This document shows positions 27,700 to 36,297 of a stretch of 64,000 nucleotides of DNA, piece after piece. Within the stretch, counting starts at the first letter, position 1; the number at the start of each line of letters is the position of its first letter. Under the pieces are notes generated by a model. It made no database searches. It saw nothing but the letters and a program-made list of their open reading frames with translations, and had not been told where the DNA came from. Made by a program: the position numbers and the translations under genes. This stretch comes from Balneatrix alpica DSM 16621 (GTDB taxonomy: Bacteria; Pseudomonadota; Gammaproteobacteria; Pseudomonadales; Balneatricaceae), in contig NZ_KK211041.1 of assembly GCF_000619885.1 (NCBI RefSeq), forward strand, positions 143,191-207,190, written 5' to 3'.

Positions 27700-27714
27700 T
27701 AGTGTGGAAGTCGT

Positions 27715-28467
27715 ATGTCACCTAAGGTTCTTGATGATTTTACTCAGCAGCAGCGGGAAGAAGCCATTCTGACCGAGGCCTTACAGTTGATTGAAGAGCT
27801 GGGGATCGGGGCCGTCACCATGGATAAGGTGGTTGCTCGTGTGCCCTACTCAAAGGGCACGGTCTATGGCCACTTTTCCGGTAAAGAAGACCTGCTTTTG
27901 GCGCTGTGCAACCGAGGTATGGCCATTCTGGGTGAGTTGTTCTCACGGATAGCCAAGTTTGAGGGCAATACCCGTGAGCGTATGCAGGGCTATCACTTGG
28001 CTTATTTACTCTATGCCTTGCTGTACCCGACCCACTTTATGCTGGTGGTGACCATGAAAACGCCAGGCTTCCAGGATAAGTGTACGCCGGAGCGTTGGCA
28101 GGCACATGAGTGGCTGGAAGATCGCATGATGCAAGGGGCAATCAATATTATTGAAGAGGCAATGGATTTAGGTGAGCTTACCTTGCCTCCTGGTATTCCT
28201 GCTGCGTTTCCGGCTTTTTCTGCCTGGGCCATGGGGTTTGGCACTATTGCCTTGTTAAGTTGCCACAATGACATGCCCTGTGGTGCAGCGGATATCAGTA
28301 TGGAACAGGTTTATATGGCCAACAGCACAGTGGTGTTGGATGGTCTGCGTTGGAATCCAATGAGTTGGCGGCAGTCCACCGCCGAGGTATTCCGGCGTTT
28401 GGGGGAAGAGCTTTTTAGTGCGGAAATGACACTACTGCAAGAACAGGGCAAGCCGTTGCATTTTTAA
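27715..28467 (+). CDS. TetR-family transcriptional regulator
   Basis: A 250-residue regulator with the TetR helix-turn-helix at the N-terminus (AILTEALQLIEELGIGAVTMDKVVARVPYSKGTVYGHFSGKEDLLLAL). The C-terminal ligand domain has no recognised family. GGAAG precedes the ATG by 4 bases. Matching palindromes lie before this gene and between it and the RND gene, so it likely represses itself and the 28524-33255 cluster. A run of nine T follows it at 28478-28486, without a convincing stem. Confidence 0.9.
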   Translation: MSPKVLDDFTQQQREEAILTEALQLIEELGIGAVTMDKVVARVPYSKGTVYGHFSGKEDLLLALCNRGMAILGELFSRIAKFEGNTRERMQGYHLAYLLYALLYPTHFMLVVTMKTPGFQDKCTPERWQAHEWLEDRMMQGAINIIEEAMDLGELTLPPGIPAAFPAFSAWAMGFGTIALLSCHNDMPCGAADISMEQVYMANSTVVLDGLRWNPMSWRQSTAEVFRRLGEELFSAEMTLLQEQGKPLHF

Positions 28468-28496
28468 CGGCGAGCCATTTTTTTTTAACTATAAGG

Positions 28497-28509
28497 TGAC
28501 GATTCGTCA
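28497..28509. promoter_or_regulatory. TetR operator upstream of the RND gene
   Basis: TGACGATTCGTCA is a perfect palindrome with the same TGACG-N3-CGTCA pattern as the site at 27685-27699. It lies 15 bases before the RND start codon. Confidence 0.75.
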
Positions 28510-28523
28510 AAATAGGGGGCACA

Positions 28524-30852
28524 ATGAAAGCGCGGTTCTTCAGCGCTGTGATTCGCTACCGCTGGTGGATACTGATTAGCAGCCTGGTGCTGGTAATGGC
28601 CGCCGCGATGGGCGCACAACGGTTAGTATTTAAAGGTGATTATCGGGTGTTCTTCAGTGAAGAAAACCCGCAACTATTGGCCTTTGAGGCCATGCAGAAA
28701 ATCTATTCGAAAAGCGATAACGTCGCTTTTATTTTGTCGCCAAAGGATGGCGAGGTCTTCACTGCTTCTACCCTGCAGGCGGTACAGGAATTGACCGAAG
28801 CAGCCTGGCAAACTCCCTATTCCACTCGAGTGGATTCCATCACCAATTATCAGCACACCACGGCGGTGGAAGATGATCTGACGGTGGCGGATCTGGTCGA
28901 TGATCCGGCTAACCTGAGCGGCGCAGAACTGGCTGATATTAAAGCTATTGCGACCACAGAACCCTTGCTGGTGCATAAGCTGATATCGCCCCAGGGGCAT
29001 GTCACTGTGGTGAACGTGACGACCCAGTTGCCTGGTATCAGCCCGGTGACGGAAGTGCCTGAGGTGGTGGAAAAAGTACGGGAAATCAAAGCGGCCTTTG
29101 AACAGGCGCATCCGGATGTTGAGGTGCGTCTGTCTGGCATGATCATGATGAATCAGACCTTCAGCGAAGCCTCGATGAGTGATAGCGCTACGCTGGTACC
29201 GCTGATGTTCTTGATGGTGATTGTGGGCATCAGCCTGCTGCTGCGTACCCTGAGCGGCACCCTGTCGACGGTGGTGATCATTATTTACTCCATTGTTGCC
29301 ACCATGGGTTTGGCTGGCTGGCTGGATGGGCTTCTATATCACCGGGCCTTCTGCCTCGGCGCCTACCATGATCCTGACCTTAGCGGTGGCGGACTGTATT
29401 CATATTCTTGCCACGATGTTCCATGAAATGCGCCAAGGGGTAGAGAAGCGTCTGGCGATTATCGATAGCTTAAAGGTCAACTTGCAGCCTATTTTCCTGA
29501 CCAGTGCGACTACAGCGGTGGGTTTTCTGAGTATGAATTTCTCGGATTCTCCTCCCTTCCGTGATCTGGGCAATATGGTAGCGATCGGGGTAATGCTGGC
29601 GTTTGTGTTCTCAGTGACGGTATTTCCGGCGCTGTTAGCGGTCATGCCGATTAAGGTGCGTCAGGTGGAAGAGTCCAATGATCTGATGCATAAGCTGGCT
29701 AATTTTGTGGTAACCCAGCGCCGTTGGCTGTTGCCGGCCAGCAGTGCGGTCATCATTGGCCTGGTGTTGTTCTTGCCGAAAAACGTACTTAACGATGACT
29801 TCGTCAAGTATTTCGACGAGCGGGTCGCCTTCCGTCAGGCGACGGACTACATGCAGGATAATCTGTCCGGTATGACCACCATGGAAATCTCCATCGATTC
29901 AGGTGAAAGCAGCGGTATTAATAGCCCTGCGTATCTGGCTACCGTGGAAGAGTTCAGTCAGTGGTTGCGTGCCCAGCCAGAGACCGACCATGTCACCACT
30001 CTGACAGACATCATTAAACGCCTAAATCGCAATATGCATGGCGATGATGATAGTTACTACCGCCTGCCGGATTCCCAGGAGTTAGCGGCTCAGTATCTGT
30101 TGCTGTACGAGATGTCATTGCCCTATGGCCTGGATCTGAATAACCAGCTGAATGTGGACAAATCCTCCACCCGGGTGGTGGTGACCTTCCGTAACCTGAC
30201 CAGCAATGAGCAGCTCGATCTGGAGCAGCGTATCTATGGCTGGTTTACTGAGCACCCCACCTCTTACCAGGTGCAGGTGGCCAGTCCCAGTCTGATGTTC
30301 GCCCATATTGGCCAGCGCAATATCGACTCGATGTTGACAGGTACTGCTCTGGCGTTGGTATTGATCTCGGCACTGTTGGGCATCGCACTACGCTCGGTCA
30401 AGTTTGGCTTGATCAGTTTGCTGCCTAACCTGGCGCCAGCGGCGATGGGCTTTGGCCTCTGGTATTTTATCGATGGCCAGGTGGGCTTGGCCTTGTCGGT
30501 GGTGGCGGGGATGACACTGGGGATTGTGGTGGACGATACCGTGCACTTCTTAAGTAAGTATCTGCATGCCCGTCGTGACAAGGGTAAAACCACCGAGCAG
30601 GCCGTACGTTACGCCTTTGCCAGTGTTGGCCGCGCCCTGTGGATTACCACCCTGGTTCTGGTGGCAGGCTTTATGGTACTGGCCCAGTCCAGCTTTAAGG
30701 TCAATGCCGATATGGGGCTGCTGACCGCTGTTACCATTCTGATTGCACTGGCGGTGGACTTCCTGTTCTTACCCCCGCTGTTGATGCTTCTGGACAAACA
30801 CAAATCTGTTGCGCAACAAGAGGATGCGACTCATGTTAAAAATGCCGCTTAA
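28524..30852 (+). pseudogene. RND-superfamily (MMPL) exporter, broken by a 4-base repeat frameshift
   Basis: The protein is split over two frames. Residues 1 to about 267 are read from 28524, and this frame then drifts to a stop at 29426. The second frame is open from 29293 to 30852 and continues the protein with TILTLAVADCIHILATMFHEM and a second MMPL motif VVDDTVHFLSKYLHARR. The break falls in GGCTGGCTGGCTGG (29312-29325). Removing one 4-base unit restores a continuous MMPL protein of about 774 residues reading MGLAGWMGFYITG across the joint. So the gene carries one extra GGCT unit: a natural inactivating slip, a switchable state, or less likely a sequencing error. The intact protein would have a periplasmic loop domain and two sets of membrane helices. 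It is first in a cluster with a LolA-like protein and a beta-barrel, suggesting lipid or hydrophobic-molecule export. Confidence 0.85.
29312..29325. repeat. GGCT tetranucleotide repeat at the RND frameshift
   Basis: Three and a half copies of GGCT. Two and a half copies would keep the RND reading frame. Tetranucleotide runs change length by slipped-strand mispairing, each change shifting the frame. Confidence 0.9.
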
Positions 30853-31621
30853 AGCCTTCGTTATCGCCGCTGGCTTGAGTGCCAGCCTGGCCTTGGCTGC
30901 CACGCCAGAAGAGCAAGGGCTGCAAATTGCCCAGGAAACCAAACAGCGCGATCTGGGCTGGGGGGACATGCAGGCGGAGATGAAGATGATCCTGCGCAAC
31001 CAGCAAGGTGAGGAGTCGATTCGTGATATCCGCATGCAGTCGCTGGAAGTGGAAAATGATGGCGATAAAAGTCTGACGGTGTTCGATAACCCCAAGGATG
31101 TGAAGGGCACGGCCTTTTTGAGCTTCTCTCATCCCCTTGAGGCGGATGAACAGTGGCTTTATCTGCCGGCGTTAAAACGGGTGAAGCGGATTGCCTCGAA
31201 TAACAAGTCTGGTCCCTTTATGGGCTCTGAATTTGCTTATGAAGACCTGACCTCCTTCGAGGTGGAGAAGTACAGCTACAAGTATCTGCAGGATGAAAGC
31301 CTGAACGGTGTAGATACCTTTGTGGTGGAACAGTACCCGGTGGATAAAGACTCCGGCTACACCCGTCGGGTGGTTTGGACGGATAAGGCGGAGTACCGCA
31401 TCCAGAAAGTTGAGTTCTATGACCGTAAAAATGCGCTGCTGAAAACCCTGACTTTTAGTGGTTATCAGCAGTACCTGGACAAGTTTTGGCGCCCAGACAG
31501 CATGAATATGGTGAATCACCAGACCGGCAAGAGTACTGAGCTGAAGTGGAGCAACTACCAGTTCCGTACTGGTTTGTCTGAGGCTGACTTTAACCAGAAC
31601 TCACTAAAGCGGGCGCGTTGA
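30833..31621 (+). CDS. LolA-like outer-membrane lipoprotein-sorting protein
   Basis: A 262-residue periplasmic protein with a signal peptide ending in SLALAA, and the LolA-like sorting fold (the PF17131 type, judged from WLYLPALKRVKRIASNNKSGPFMGSEFAYEDLT-like text at about 107-140 and DTFVVEQYPVDKDSGYTRRVVW). Such proteins often sit beside MMPL exporters and probably bind a lipid or acyl chain in the periplasm. The start at 30833 overlaps the end of the RND frame; ATG 30824 is an alternative. Translation is coupled to the broken RND gene, so the frameshift may also lower expression of this gene. Confidence 0.85.
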   Translation: MLKMPLKAFVIAAGLSASLALAATPEEQGLQIAQETKQRDLGWGDMQAEMKMILRNQQGEESIRDIRMQSLEVENDGDKSLTVFDNPKDVKGTAFLSFSHPLEADEQWLYLPALKRVKRIASNNKSGPFMGSEFAYEDLTSFEVEKYSYKYLQDESLNGVDTFVVEQYPVDKDSGYTRRVVWTDKAEYRIQKVEFYDRKNALLKTLTFSGYQQYLDKFWRPDSMNMVNHQTGKSTELKWSNYQFRTGLSEADFNQNSLKRAR

Positions 31622-31622
31622 G

Positions 31623-32810
31623 ATGAATAAATGGCTTGTTGCAGGGCTGTTGGCCCTGCCTGGCCTGGCCCAGGCCGAGTTTGAACTGAGTGGCAAGGTA
31701 GGCACGGAGTTGCGTCTGTTTACCGAGTCGGCCCAGTTTAGCGGTCAACAGGGTACGGCCAACCTGTCCGTCTTTGCCCGGCCGGAGTTGTATTGGAGCT
31801 GGAATGAGGGGGCGGATGCTCTCACCTTTGTGCCTTACGTGCGACTTGATCAGCATGATCCAGAGCGTAGTCATGTGGATATTCGTGAACTGTCCTGGGT
31901 CCATGTCGGGGACGAATGGGAGGTGCGTGCGGGATTACGCAAGGTGTTCTGGGGGGTGACGGAGTTCCAGCACCTGGTGGATACCCTCAACCAGAGTGAT
32001 CAGGTGGAAGACCTGGACGGTGAGGACAAACTCGGCCAGCCGATGCTGAACCTGTCGCGGGTGACGGATTACGGCATTATTGATGCTTATCTGCTGCCCG
32101 GCTTTCGTGAGCGTACCTTCCCTGGGGTGAAGGGCCGTTTACGTACTGGCTTGTTGGTGGATACCGATCTGACCAGTTATGAGTCGGGGGCGGAGGATAA
32201 GCATGTTGATCTGGCGCTACGCTGGAGCAATAGCATTGGTCCCTTTGACTTGGGGGTGCACTGGTTTAAGGGTACCCAGCGTGATCCGCTGTTGCAGGCT
32301 AAGACTAACGGCAATGGTCAGTTAGTGCTGGCACCGCACTACCTGCAGGTTGAGCAGGTGGGAGTGGATGCCCAGGCCACCCTGGGGAGCTGGTTATGGA
32401 AGCTGGAAACCCTGTATCGCGATAGCAGTCAGGCCAACTGGTGGGCCGCACAAGCTGGTTTTGAGTACACCTTTTATGGGGTGATGGACTCAGCGGCAGA
32501 TGTGGGTGTCCTATTGGAGTATGGTTGGGATCAGCGTGGTGAAAAGGGCGGCGCCCTGGCCCAGCGTGATCTTTATCTCGGCAGCCGGATTGCACTCAAT
32601 GATGAAGATTCCAGTGAGTTCCTCGGTGGCGTCAGCTATGACCTGGACTATCACAGCAAGTCGTTGATGCTGGAGGCCAGTACCCGTTTGGATGCTAACT
32701 GGAAAGTCAGTCTGGAAGGGCGCTTCTTCAGTGTCTCTGATCAGGCTGATCCAGCTTACAACCTGCGTAAGGATGATCACCTGCAGTTGACGCTGGAGCG
32801 CTTCTTCTAA
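31623..32810 (+). CDS. Outer-membrane beta-barrel protein of the RND/LolA-like cluster
   Basis: A 395-residue protein with signal peptide (MNKWLVAGLLALPGLAQA) and a mature part made of alternating hydrophobic/polar strands with many Trp and Tyr, ending in an aromatic residue (ERFF), as outer-membrane barrels do. It resembles the DUF1302/alginate-export-like porins seen next to MMPL-LolA-like pairs; the exact family is not certain. It begins one base after the LolA-like stop. It probably forms the outer-membrane end of the same export route. Confidence 0.78.
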   Translation: MNKWLVAGLLALPGLAQAEFELSGKVGTELRLFTESAQFSGQQGTANLSVFARPELYWSWNEGADALTFVPYVRLDQHDPERSHVDIRELSWVHVGDEWEVRAGLRKVFWGVTEFQHLVDTLNQSDQVEDLDGEDKLGQPMLNLSRVTDYGIIDAYLLPGFRERTFPGVKGRLRTGLLVDTDLTSYESGAEDKHVDLALRWSNSIGPFDLGVHWFKGTQRDPLLQAKTNGNGQLVLAPHYLQVEQVGVDAQATLGSWLWKLETLYRDSSQANWWAAQAGFEYTFYGVMDSAADVGVLLEYGWDQRGEKGGALAQRDLYLGSRIALNDEDSSEFLGGVSYDLDYHSKSLMLEASTRLDANWKVSLEGRFFSVSDQADPAYNLRKDDHLQLTLERFF

Positions 32811-32871
32811 GCAGGTGGCGCAGAAGAGGGAAGTCGGTATGATGGCGACAGGGATTCACCAGGAGGGAAAG

Positions 32872-33255
32872 ATGCGTGTCGCTATCCTATTACTAACAGG
32901 TACGCTACTAGGTGGCTGTAGCTGGTTGACTTCAGAGCCTGCGCCTGAAGCCTGCACCCTGTCGATGGAGCCGGGGGTCAGTATCAAGGTGTTTGATCAG
33001 AGTAATGGTAAGCCGATTACCTGCGGAGCCTATATTCGCCTCATAGATGGCGATTATGTTGAGGAAATTCGCAGCCTAGAGCAGCTCGATTGCAACCCTG
33101 CTTTCCCCTTGGTGGGGGCACTGGAGCGTCCCGGAACTTATCAGGTCATGATCGAGCAACAGCAGTACCAACCCTGGCAGGGGGAGGTGACGGTGACGGC
33201 GGGTGCCTGCCATGTGCAGACCCAGCAGCTGGACGCCCATCTCACCCCTTACTAA
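32872..33255 (+). CDS. Small lipoprotein of unknown function
   Basis: A 127-residue protein with a lipoprotein signal peptide (MRVAILLLTGTLLGGC, lipobox LGGC). The mature part contains four further cysteines and a carboxypeptidase-regulatory-like beta pattern (SIKVFDQSNGKPITCGAYIRLIDGDY, then GTYQVMIEQQQYQPWQGEVTV). GGAGGG lies 5 bases before the ATG. It is the last gene of the cluster, 61 bases after the barrel gene. No function is recognised. Confidence 0.72.
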   Translation: MRVAILLLTGTLLGGCSWLTSEPAPEACTLSMEPGVSIKVFDQSNGKPITCGAYIRLIDGDYVEEIRSLEQLDCNPAFPLVGALERPGTYQVMIEQQQYQPWQGEVTVTAGACHVQTQQLDAHLTPY

Positions 33256-33288
33256 AGCGGTCGTGTGGGTTGCCTGGGGCTTAGGGCC

Positions 33289-33501
33289 TCAGGCTGCTGT
33301 GCCGAACTGACTGAGCTGATAGCTGATAAATACCTTGGCTAACAGGGCAAATACACTGAGCCCAGTGAGGATGCCCAGGAAAAGCCACTTCCCTTCACGA
33401 TTCGCTTGGGCGTCTTTAGCGACGCGCCAAACTGTCCAGAATTTCAGTCCAACCATAGCAATTAAGGCGGCCCCGACTGCGGTGGTTTCCAGCATCATCA
33501 T
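33289..33501 (-). CDS. Small two-helix membrane protein, unknown
   Basis: A 70-residue protein with two hydrophobic segments (about residues 7-27 and 40-62) and a charged loop between. AAAGGAG stands 4 bases before the first of three ATG codons, strong support for translation. It is divergent from the hemerythrin-like gene, and the shared intergenic region has NsrR-like half-sites, so it may belong to a nitric-oxide response. No family was recognised. Confidence 0.7.
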   Translation of the reverse strand: MMMLETTAVGAALIAMVGLKFWTVWRVAKDAQANREGKWLFLGILTGLSVFALLAKVFISYQLSQFGTAA

Positions 33502-33512
33502 TTGGCTCCTTT

Positions 33513-33535
33513 AAAATGTATTTTTAATGCATGTA
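33513..33535. promoter_or_regulatory. NsrR-like operator
   Basis: AAAATGTATTT-T-TAATGCATGTA resembles the NsrR site (AAGATGYATTT-N-AAATRCATCTT), with the ATGYATT and AATGCAT cores conserved. Another half-site, AATACATTTT, lies at 33561-33570. The position between two divergent genes, with an NsrR-type gene next door, supports it. Confidence 0.6.
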
Positions 33536-33585
33536 TTTTGCTGCTATAAAGTGTGCTGTCAATACATTTTATTTGGAGAGATAAA

Positions 33586-34023
33586 ATGCCACGTCAACAA
33601 GCTCTGCAGCCGTTCAGTCATGATCATCATCAGGCTTTGGTGATGTGCTTACGTTTAGAGCGTGCCCTGCAGCGGGCAGAGGCTCGTCCGCTCTGGGCCT
33701 GGGTGCGGGAGTCTTTCACCGAGCTGGAGTTGCACTTTATTGAAGAAGAGTTGCAGCTGCTACCCGCTTTATTAGCAGTGGGAGAGCAGGCACTGGTGAG
33801 TCAGTTGGTGGTGGAACATGCCCGTTTGCGCCTGTTGGTACGGCAGGGGGATCTGAGTGCAGCCCAGCAGTTTGCTACCCTGTTACGTGCTCATGTCCGT
33901 TTTGAGGAGCGTCAGGTGTTTCCGCGTATCGAGGAGCTGGTGCAGCAGGGACGGTTGCACTGGCAGGCGGGACAACTTTGTCAGGGCGCAGCGCCACTGG
34001 CAGAGACGGGCTCAGCCTTCTAG
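33586..34023 (+). CDS. Hemerythrin-like (HHE) protein
   Basis: A 145-residue all-helical protein with the hemerythrin pattern: FSHDHHQAL (H12, H14, H15), LELHFIEEE, VEHARLR, and HVRFEERQVFPRIEEL, giving His/Glu/Asp ligands for a di-iron site. The ATG at 33586 follows GGAGAG by 5 bases. Proteins of this kind act in oxygen or nitric-oxide sensing, storage or iron-sulfur repair. Its promoter region holds NsrR-like half-sites and the NsrR-type gene overlaps its 3' end by 12 bases on the other strand. Confidence 0.85.
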   Translation: MPRQQALQPFSHDHHQALVMCLRLERALQRAEARPLWAWVRESFTELELHFIEEELQLLPALLAVGEQALVSQLVVEHARLRLLVRQGDLSAAQQFATLLRAHVRFEERQVFPRIEELVQQGRLHWQAGQLCQGAAPLAETGSAF

Positions 34024-34449
34024 TGGATGCAGACGAATCAGTTCCTGTTGCATGGCCGGGGTACTAAGCAGACTGGCCAGGGTGTATTGACGCAGGGTAC
34101 TGATAAAGGCTTCCTGGGCTTTGGCTAAGACTGGTTGTAAAGAGCAGCTGTAGGTGAGGCAGCAATCCTGCTTGGCACAGTCCACTAAGGGGGTGCGGCC
34201 TTCTGAGGCGAGGATAACATCACCGATATTAATTTCCTGTGCAGGCCGGGCTAAGCGAATCCCCCCATTTTTACCGCGATAGGTCGCTAAATAACCTGCT
34301 TTACTGAGGTTATGCACAACCTTACGCAGATGCTCCAGGGAGATTTGGTAGAAGTCGGCAATTTCCGCCAGGGTGGTGAGGCGATCATTGTGGGTGCCCA
34401 CATAGAACAACACCCGCAGGCTGTAATCGGTAAAACGGCTTAACTGCAT
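34012..34449 (-). CDS. nsrR: Rrf2-family nitric-oxide-sensing repressor NsrR
   Basis: A 145-residue Rrf2-family regulator. The N-terminal winged helix starts MQLSRFTDYSLRVLFYVG as in NsrR. Three cysteines lie at 91, 96 and 102, the same numbering as the iron-sulfur ligands of E. coli NsrR, with an extra Cys at 97. The cluster reacts with nitric oxide and releases DNA. Likely targets in the window are the hemerythrin-like gene and the small membrane protein. This fits an organism that makes or meets NO during nitrate respiration. Confidence 0.9.
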   Translation of the reverse strand: MQLSRFTDYSLRVLFYVGTHNDRLTTLAEIADFYQISLEHLRKVVHNLSKAGYLATYRGKNGGIRLARPAQEINIGDVILASEGRTPLVDCAKQDCCLTYSCSLQPVLAKAQEAFISTLRQYTLASLLSTPAMQQELIRLHPLEG

Positions 34450-34534
34450 GCTCGAACCTGTTTTAAGCGGGGCGGCGCAATAGGCCGCCCTGGGTGCTGC
34501 TTAGGCTACTCGTTCAGCACTGAGATGCAAGGGG

Positions 34535-35191
34535 TTAGTCCTGCACCTCGGCTGCACTAATGACTTCGGTTTCCGCCTGGGCGGCGGCCATCCACTCCTG
34601 CAGCGCGGGCAGGCTCAGTATAGTGTCCATGTAGCCTCGTAGCGGCTGATCTAACTCAACTTCATAACTGTAAAAGCGCAGTACCACCGGGGCATAAAAC
34701 GCATCGGCAATACTAAAGTCGCCGAACAGGAATGGGCCTGCCGATTGCTCCAGGCAGTCCTGCCAGATTTGCTGAATACGGCGCATATCCTCCAGCAGAA
34801 ACTCATTGCAATAGCTCAGTGCCTGACGACGGCGGCAATTCATTGGCATTTGATTACGTAATTCGAAAAAGCCGGAGTGCATCTCGGCCACGATAGCCCG
34901 TGCCTGGGCGCGGGCTTTGGCATCCTGTGGCCAGGCCTGGGGGTAGCGCTCGGCCAGGGTTTCGCATATGGCAAGACTATCCCAGACCCACTGACCATCT
35001 AGATAAAGGGCAGGTACTTTGCCGCTGGGGCTGTGGCGCATAATTTGCTCGCGTGTTTCGGTTTGATAGAGCGAAACGCGCTTTTCCTGGAAAGGCAGAC
35101 CGAGTTGTTTGAGCAGCAACCAGGGGCGTAATGACCAGGATGAATAGTTTTTATTGCCAATCAGCAAGCAAAGTTCAGCGGAGGAAGTCAT
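34535..35191 (-). CDS. Glutathione S-transferase-family protein
   Basis: A 218-residue GST. The N-terminal thioredoxin-like domain has IGNKNYSSWSLRPWLLLKQLGLPF with the catalytic-site Ser/Tyr region, the cis-Pro in SGKVPAL and the glutathione-binding WDSLAICETLAERYP. The helical C-terminal half follows. Close to the maleylacetoacetate isomerase/YfcF-like branch; substrate unknown. AGGA precedes the ATG. It is a single gene. Confidence 0.88.
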   Translation of the reverse strand: MTSSAELCLLIGNKNYSSWSLRPWLLLKQLGLPFQEKRVSLYQTETREQIMRHSPSGKVPALYLDGQWVWDSLAICETLAERYPQAWPQDAKARAQARAIVAEMHSGFFELRNQMPMNCRRRQALSYCNEFLLEDMRRIQQIWQDCLEQSAGPFLFGDFSIADAFYAPVVLRFYSYEVELDQPLRGYMDTILSLPALQEWMAAAQAETEVISAAEVQD

Positions 35192-35318
35192 GGTGTAATC
35201 CTAGGCGATGGGCCACTGAGCATAGCGGTAAAACGATATTCAGCTCTAGCCTCTTTTTTGGCGATCAGCGCACAAGCGGGTATCCTTGGCGCATTGCATA
35301 TTTGTTTGAGCCTTAACC

Positions 35319-35651
35319 ATGACGGATACCTCACCTCTTTCTAGTGCCGATCAGCAATTACTGCGGGCAAAACTGAATACGGAAACGGCACGCATCCACT
35401 GGCAGGAGCTGCAGCGCTACTTTGCTGCGGGCAAGCTGATTAGCGTAGCGGCGGAACTGGATTTGATTGAAGTGGCCTACCAACTGGCCTCTGATAATGC
35501 GGCGCAGTTACAGCAGTGGTTAGCCGCTGGCTTGGTGCAGCGGGTGCAGGATGATCAAGCCAGCCAGTGGCAAGCGGATGAACAGGAATTTTGGGCGGTG
35601 GTGGTGCGCCCTTGGGTGGTGATCCAGCCGATGAAAAAGGAGGCACACTAA
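35319..35651 (+). CDS. DUF2288 family protein
   Basis: A 110-residue soluble protein. The TARIHWQELQRYFAAGKLISVAAELDLIEVA opening and the VVVRPWVVIQPMK ending are those of the DUF2288 family, of unknown function. It overlaps the YqaE-like gene by one base (TAATG), so the two form an operon. Confidence 0.8.
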   Translation: MTDTSPLSSADQQLLRAKLNTETARIHWQELQRYFAAGKLISVAAELDLIEVAYQLASDNAAQLQQWLAAGLVQRVQDDQASQWQADEQEFWAVVVRPWVVIQPMKKEAH

Positions 35652-35848
35652 TGCGTTTACTGTTAGCCCTGTTGCTGCCCTGGTTGCAGTTCTTCACCAT
35701 TGGCCGTCCCTGGGCGGGAATCTTCTGCCTGATTTTACAGATTACCTTGATTGGCTGGTTACCTGCGGCGATTTGGTCGGTGTACGCCTTAAGCCAATAC
35801 AAGACCGATGAGAAAATCGCCGCCGCCCTGCAACAGCGTTCCAAGTAG
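35651..35848 (+). CDS. YqaE/Pmp3-family small membrane protein
   Basis: A 65-residue protein with two hydrophobic helices and the Pmp3-like pattern (LLPWLQFFTIGRPWAGIFCLILQITLIGWLPAAIWSVYAL). Members are stress-linked, membrane-stabilising proteolipids. AAGGAGG is 8 bases before the ATG at 35651, which overlaps the DUF2288 stop. Confidence 0.8.
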   Translation: MRLLLALLLPWLQFFTIGRPWAGIFCLILQITLIGWLPAAIWSVYALSQYKTDEKIAAALQQRSK

Positions 35849-35856
35849 GTACGGCT

Positions 35857-36273
35857 TTGCTGCAGATTTCACGCTCAGTACAACTGGCTGAAGCCGAAGT
35901 GGAAATGACCGCCATCCGTGCCCAGGGGGCGGGTGGTCAGCACGTCAATAAAGTCTCGACGGCGATCCAGTTGCGTTTCGATATCCATGCCTCCAGCCTG
36001 CCGGAATTCTATAAAAGTCGCTTGCTGGCCTTACAGGATCAGCGCATCAGTCAGAGCGGCGTGATTGTGATTAAGGCGCAGCAGTATCGTAGCCAGGAGC
36101 AGAATCGTGAGGATGCCCTGGCGCGTTTGCTTAGCCTGATTCGCAGTGTCGCCCAGGTGGCGGCCAAGCGGGTGGCTACCAAGCCCAGCCGTTCTTCCCA
36201 ACGTAAACGGCTGGATGGCAAGAGCAAGCGGGGTCAGGTCAAGGCCGGACGTGGGCAGGTGCGGGATTATTAA
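35857..36273 (+). CDS. arfB: Alternative ribosome-rescue factor ArfB (YaeJ)
   Basis: A 138-residue peptidyl-tRNA hydrolase. AIRAQGAGGQHVNKVSTAIQLRFDI contains the catalytic GGQ (26-28), and the C-terminal tail is basic (KRLDGKSKRGQVKAGRGQVR), the part that enters the empty mRNA channel. It frees ribosomes stalled on non-stop messages. The start is a TTG at 35857, which aligns with the first Met of E. coli YaeJ; no ATG is available nearby. Confidence 0.92.
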   Translation: MLQISRSVQLAEAEVEMTAIRAQGAGGQHVNKVSTAIQLRFDIHASSLPEFYKSRLLALQDQRISQSGVIVIKAQQYRSQEQNREDALARLLSLIRSVAQVAAKRVATKPSRSSQRKRLDGKSKRGQVKAGRGQVRDY

Positions 36274-36297
36274 GCCGCGAAGGAGCAGGGTGGCGTG

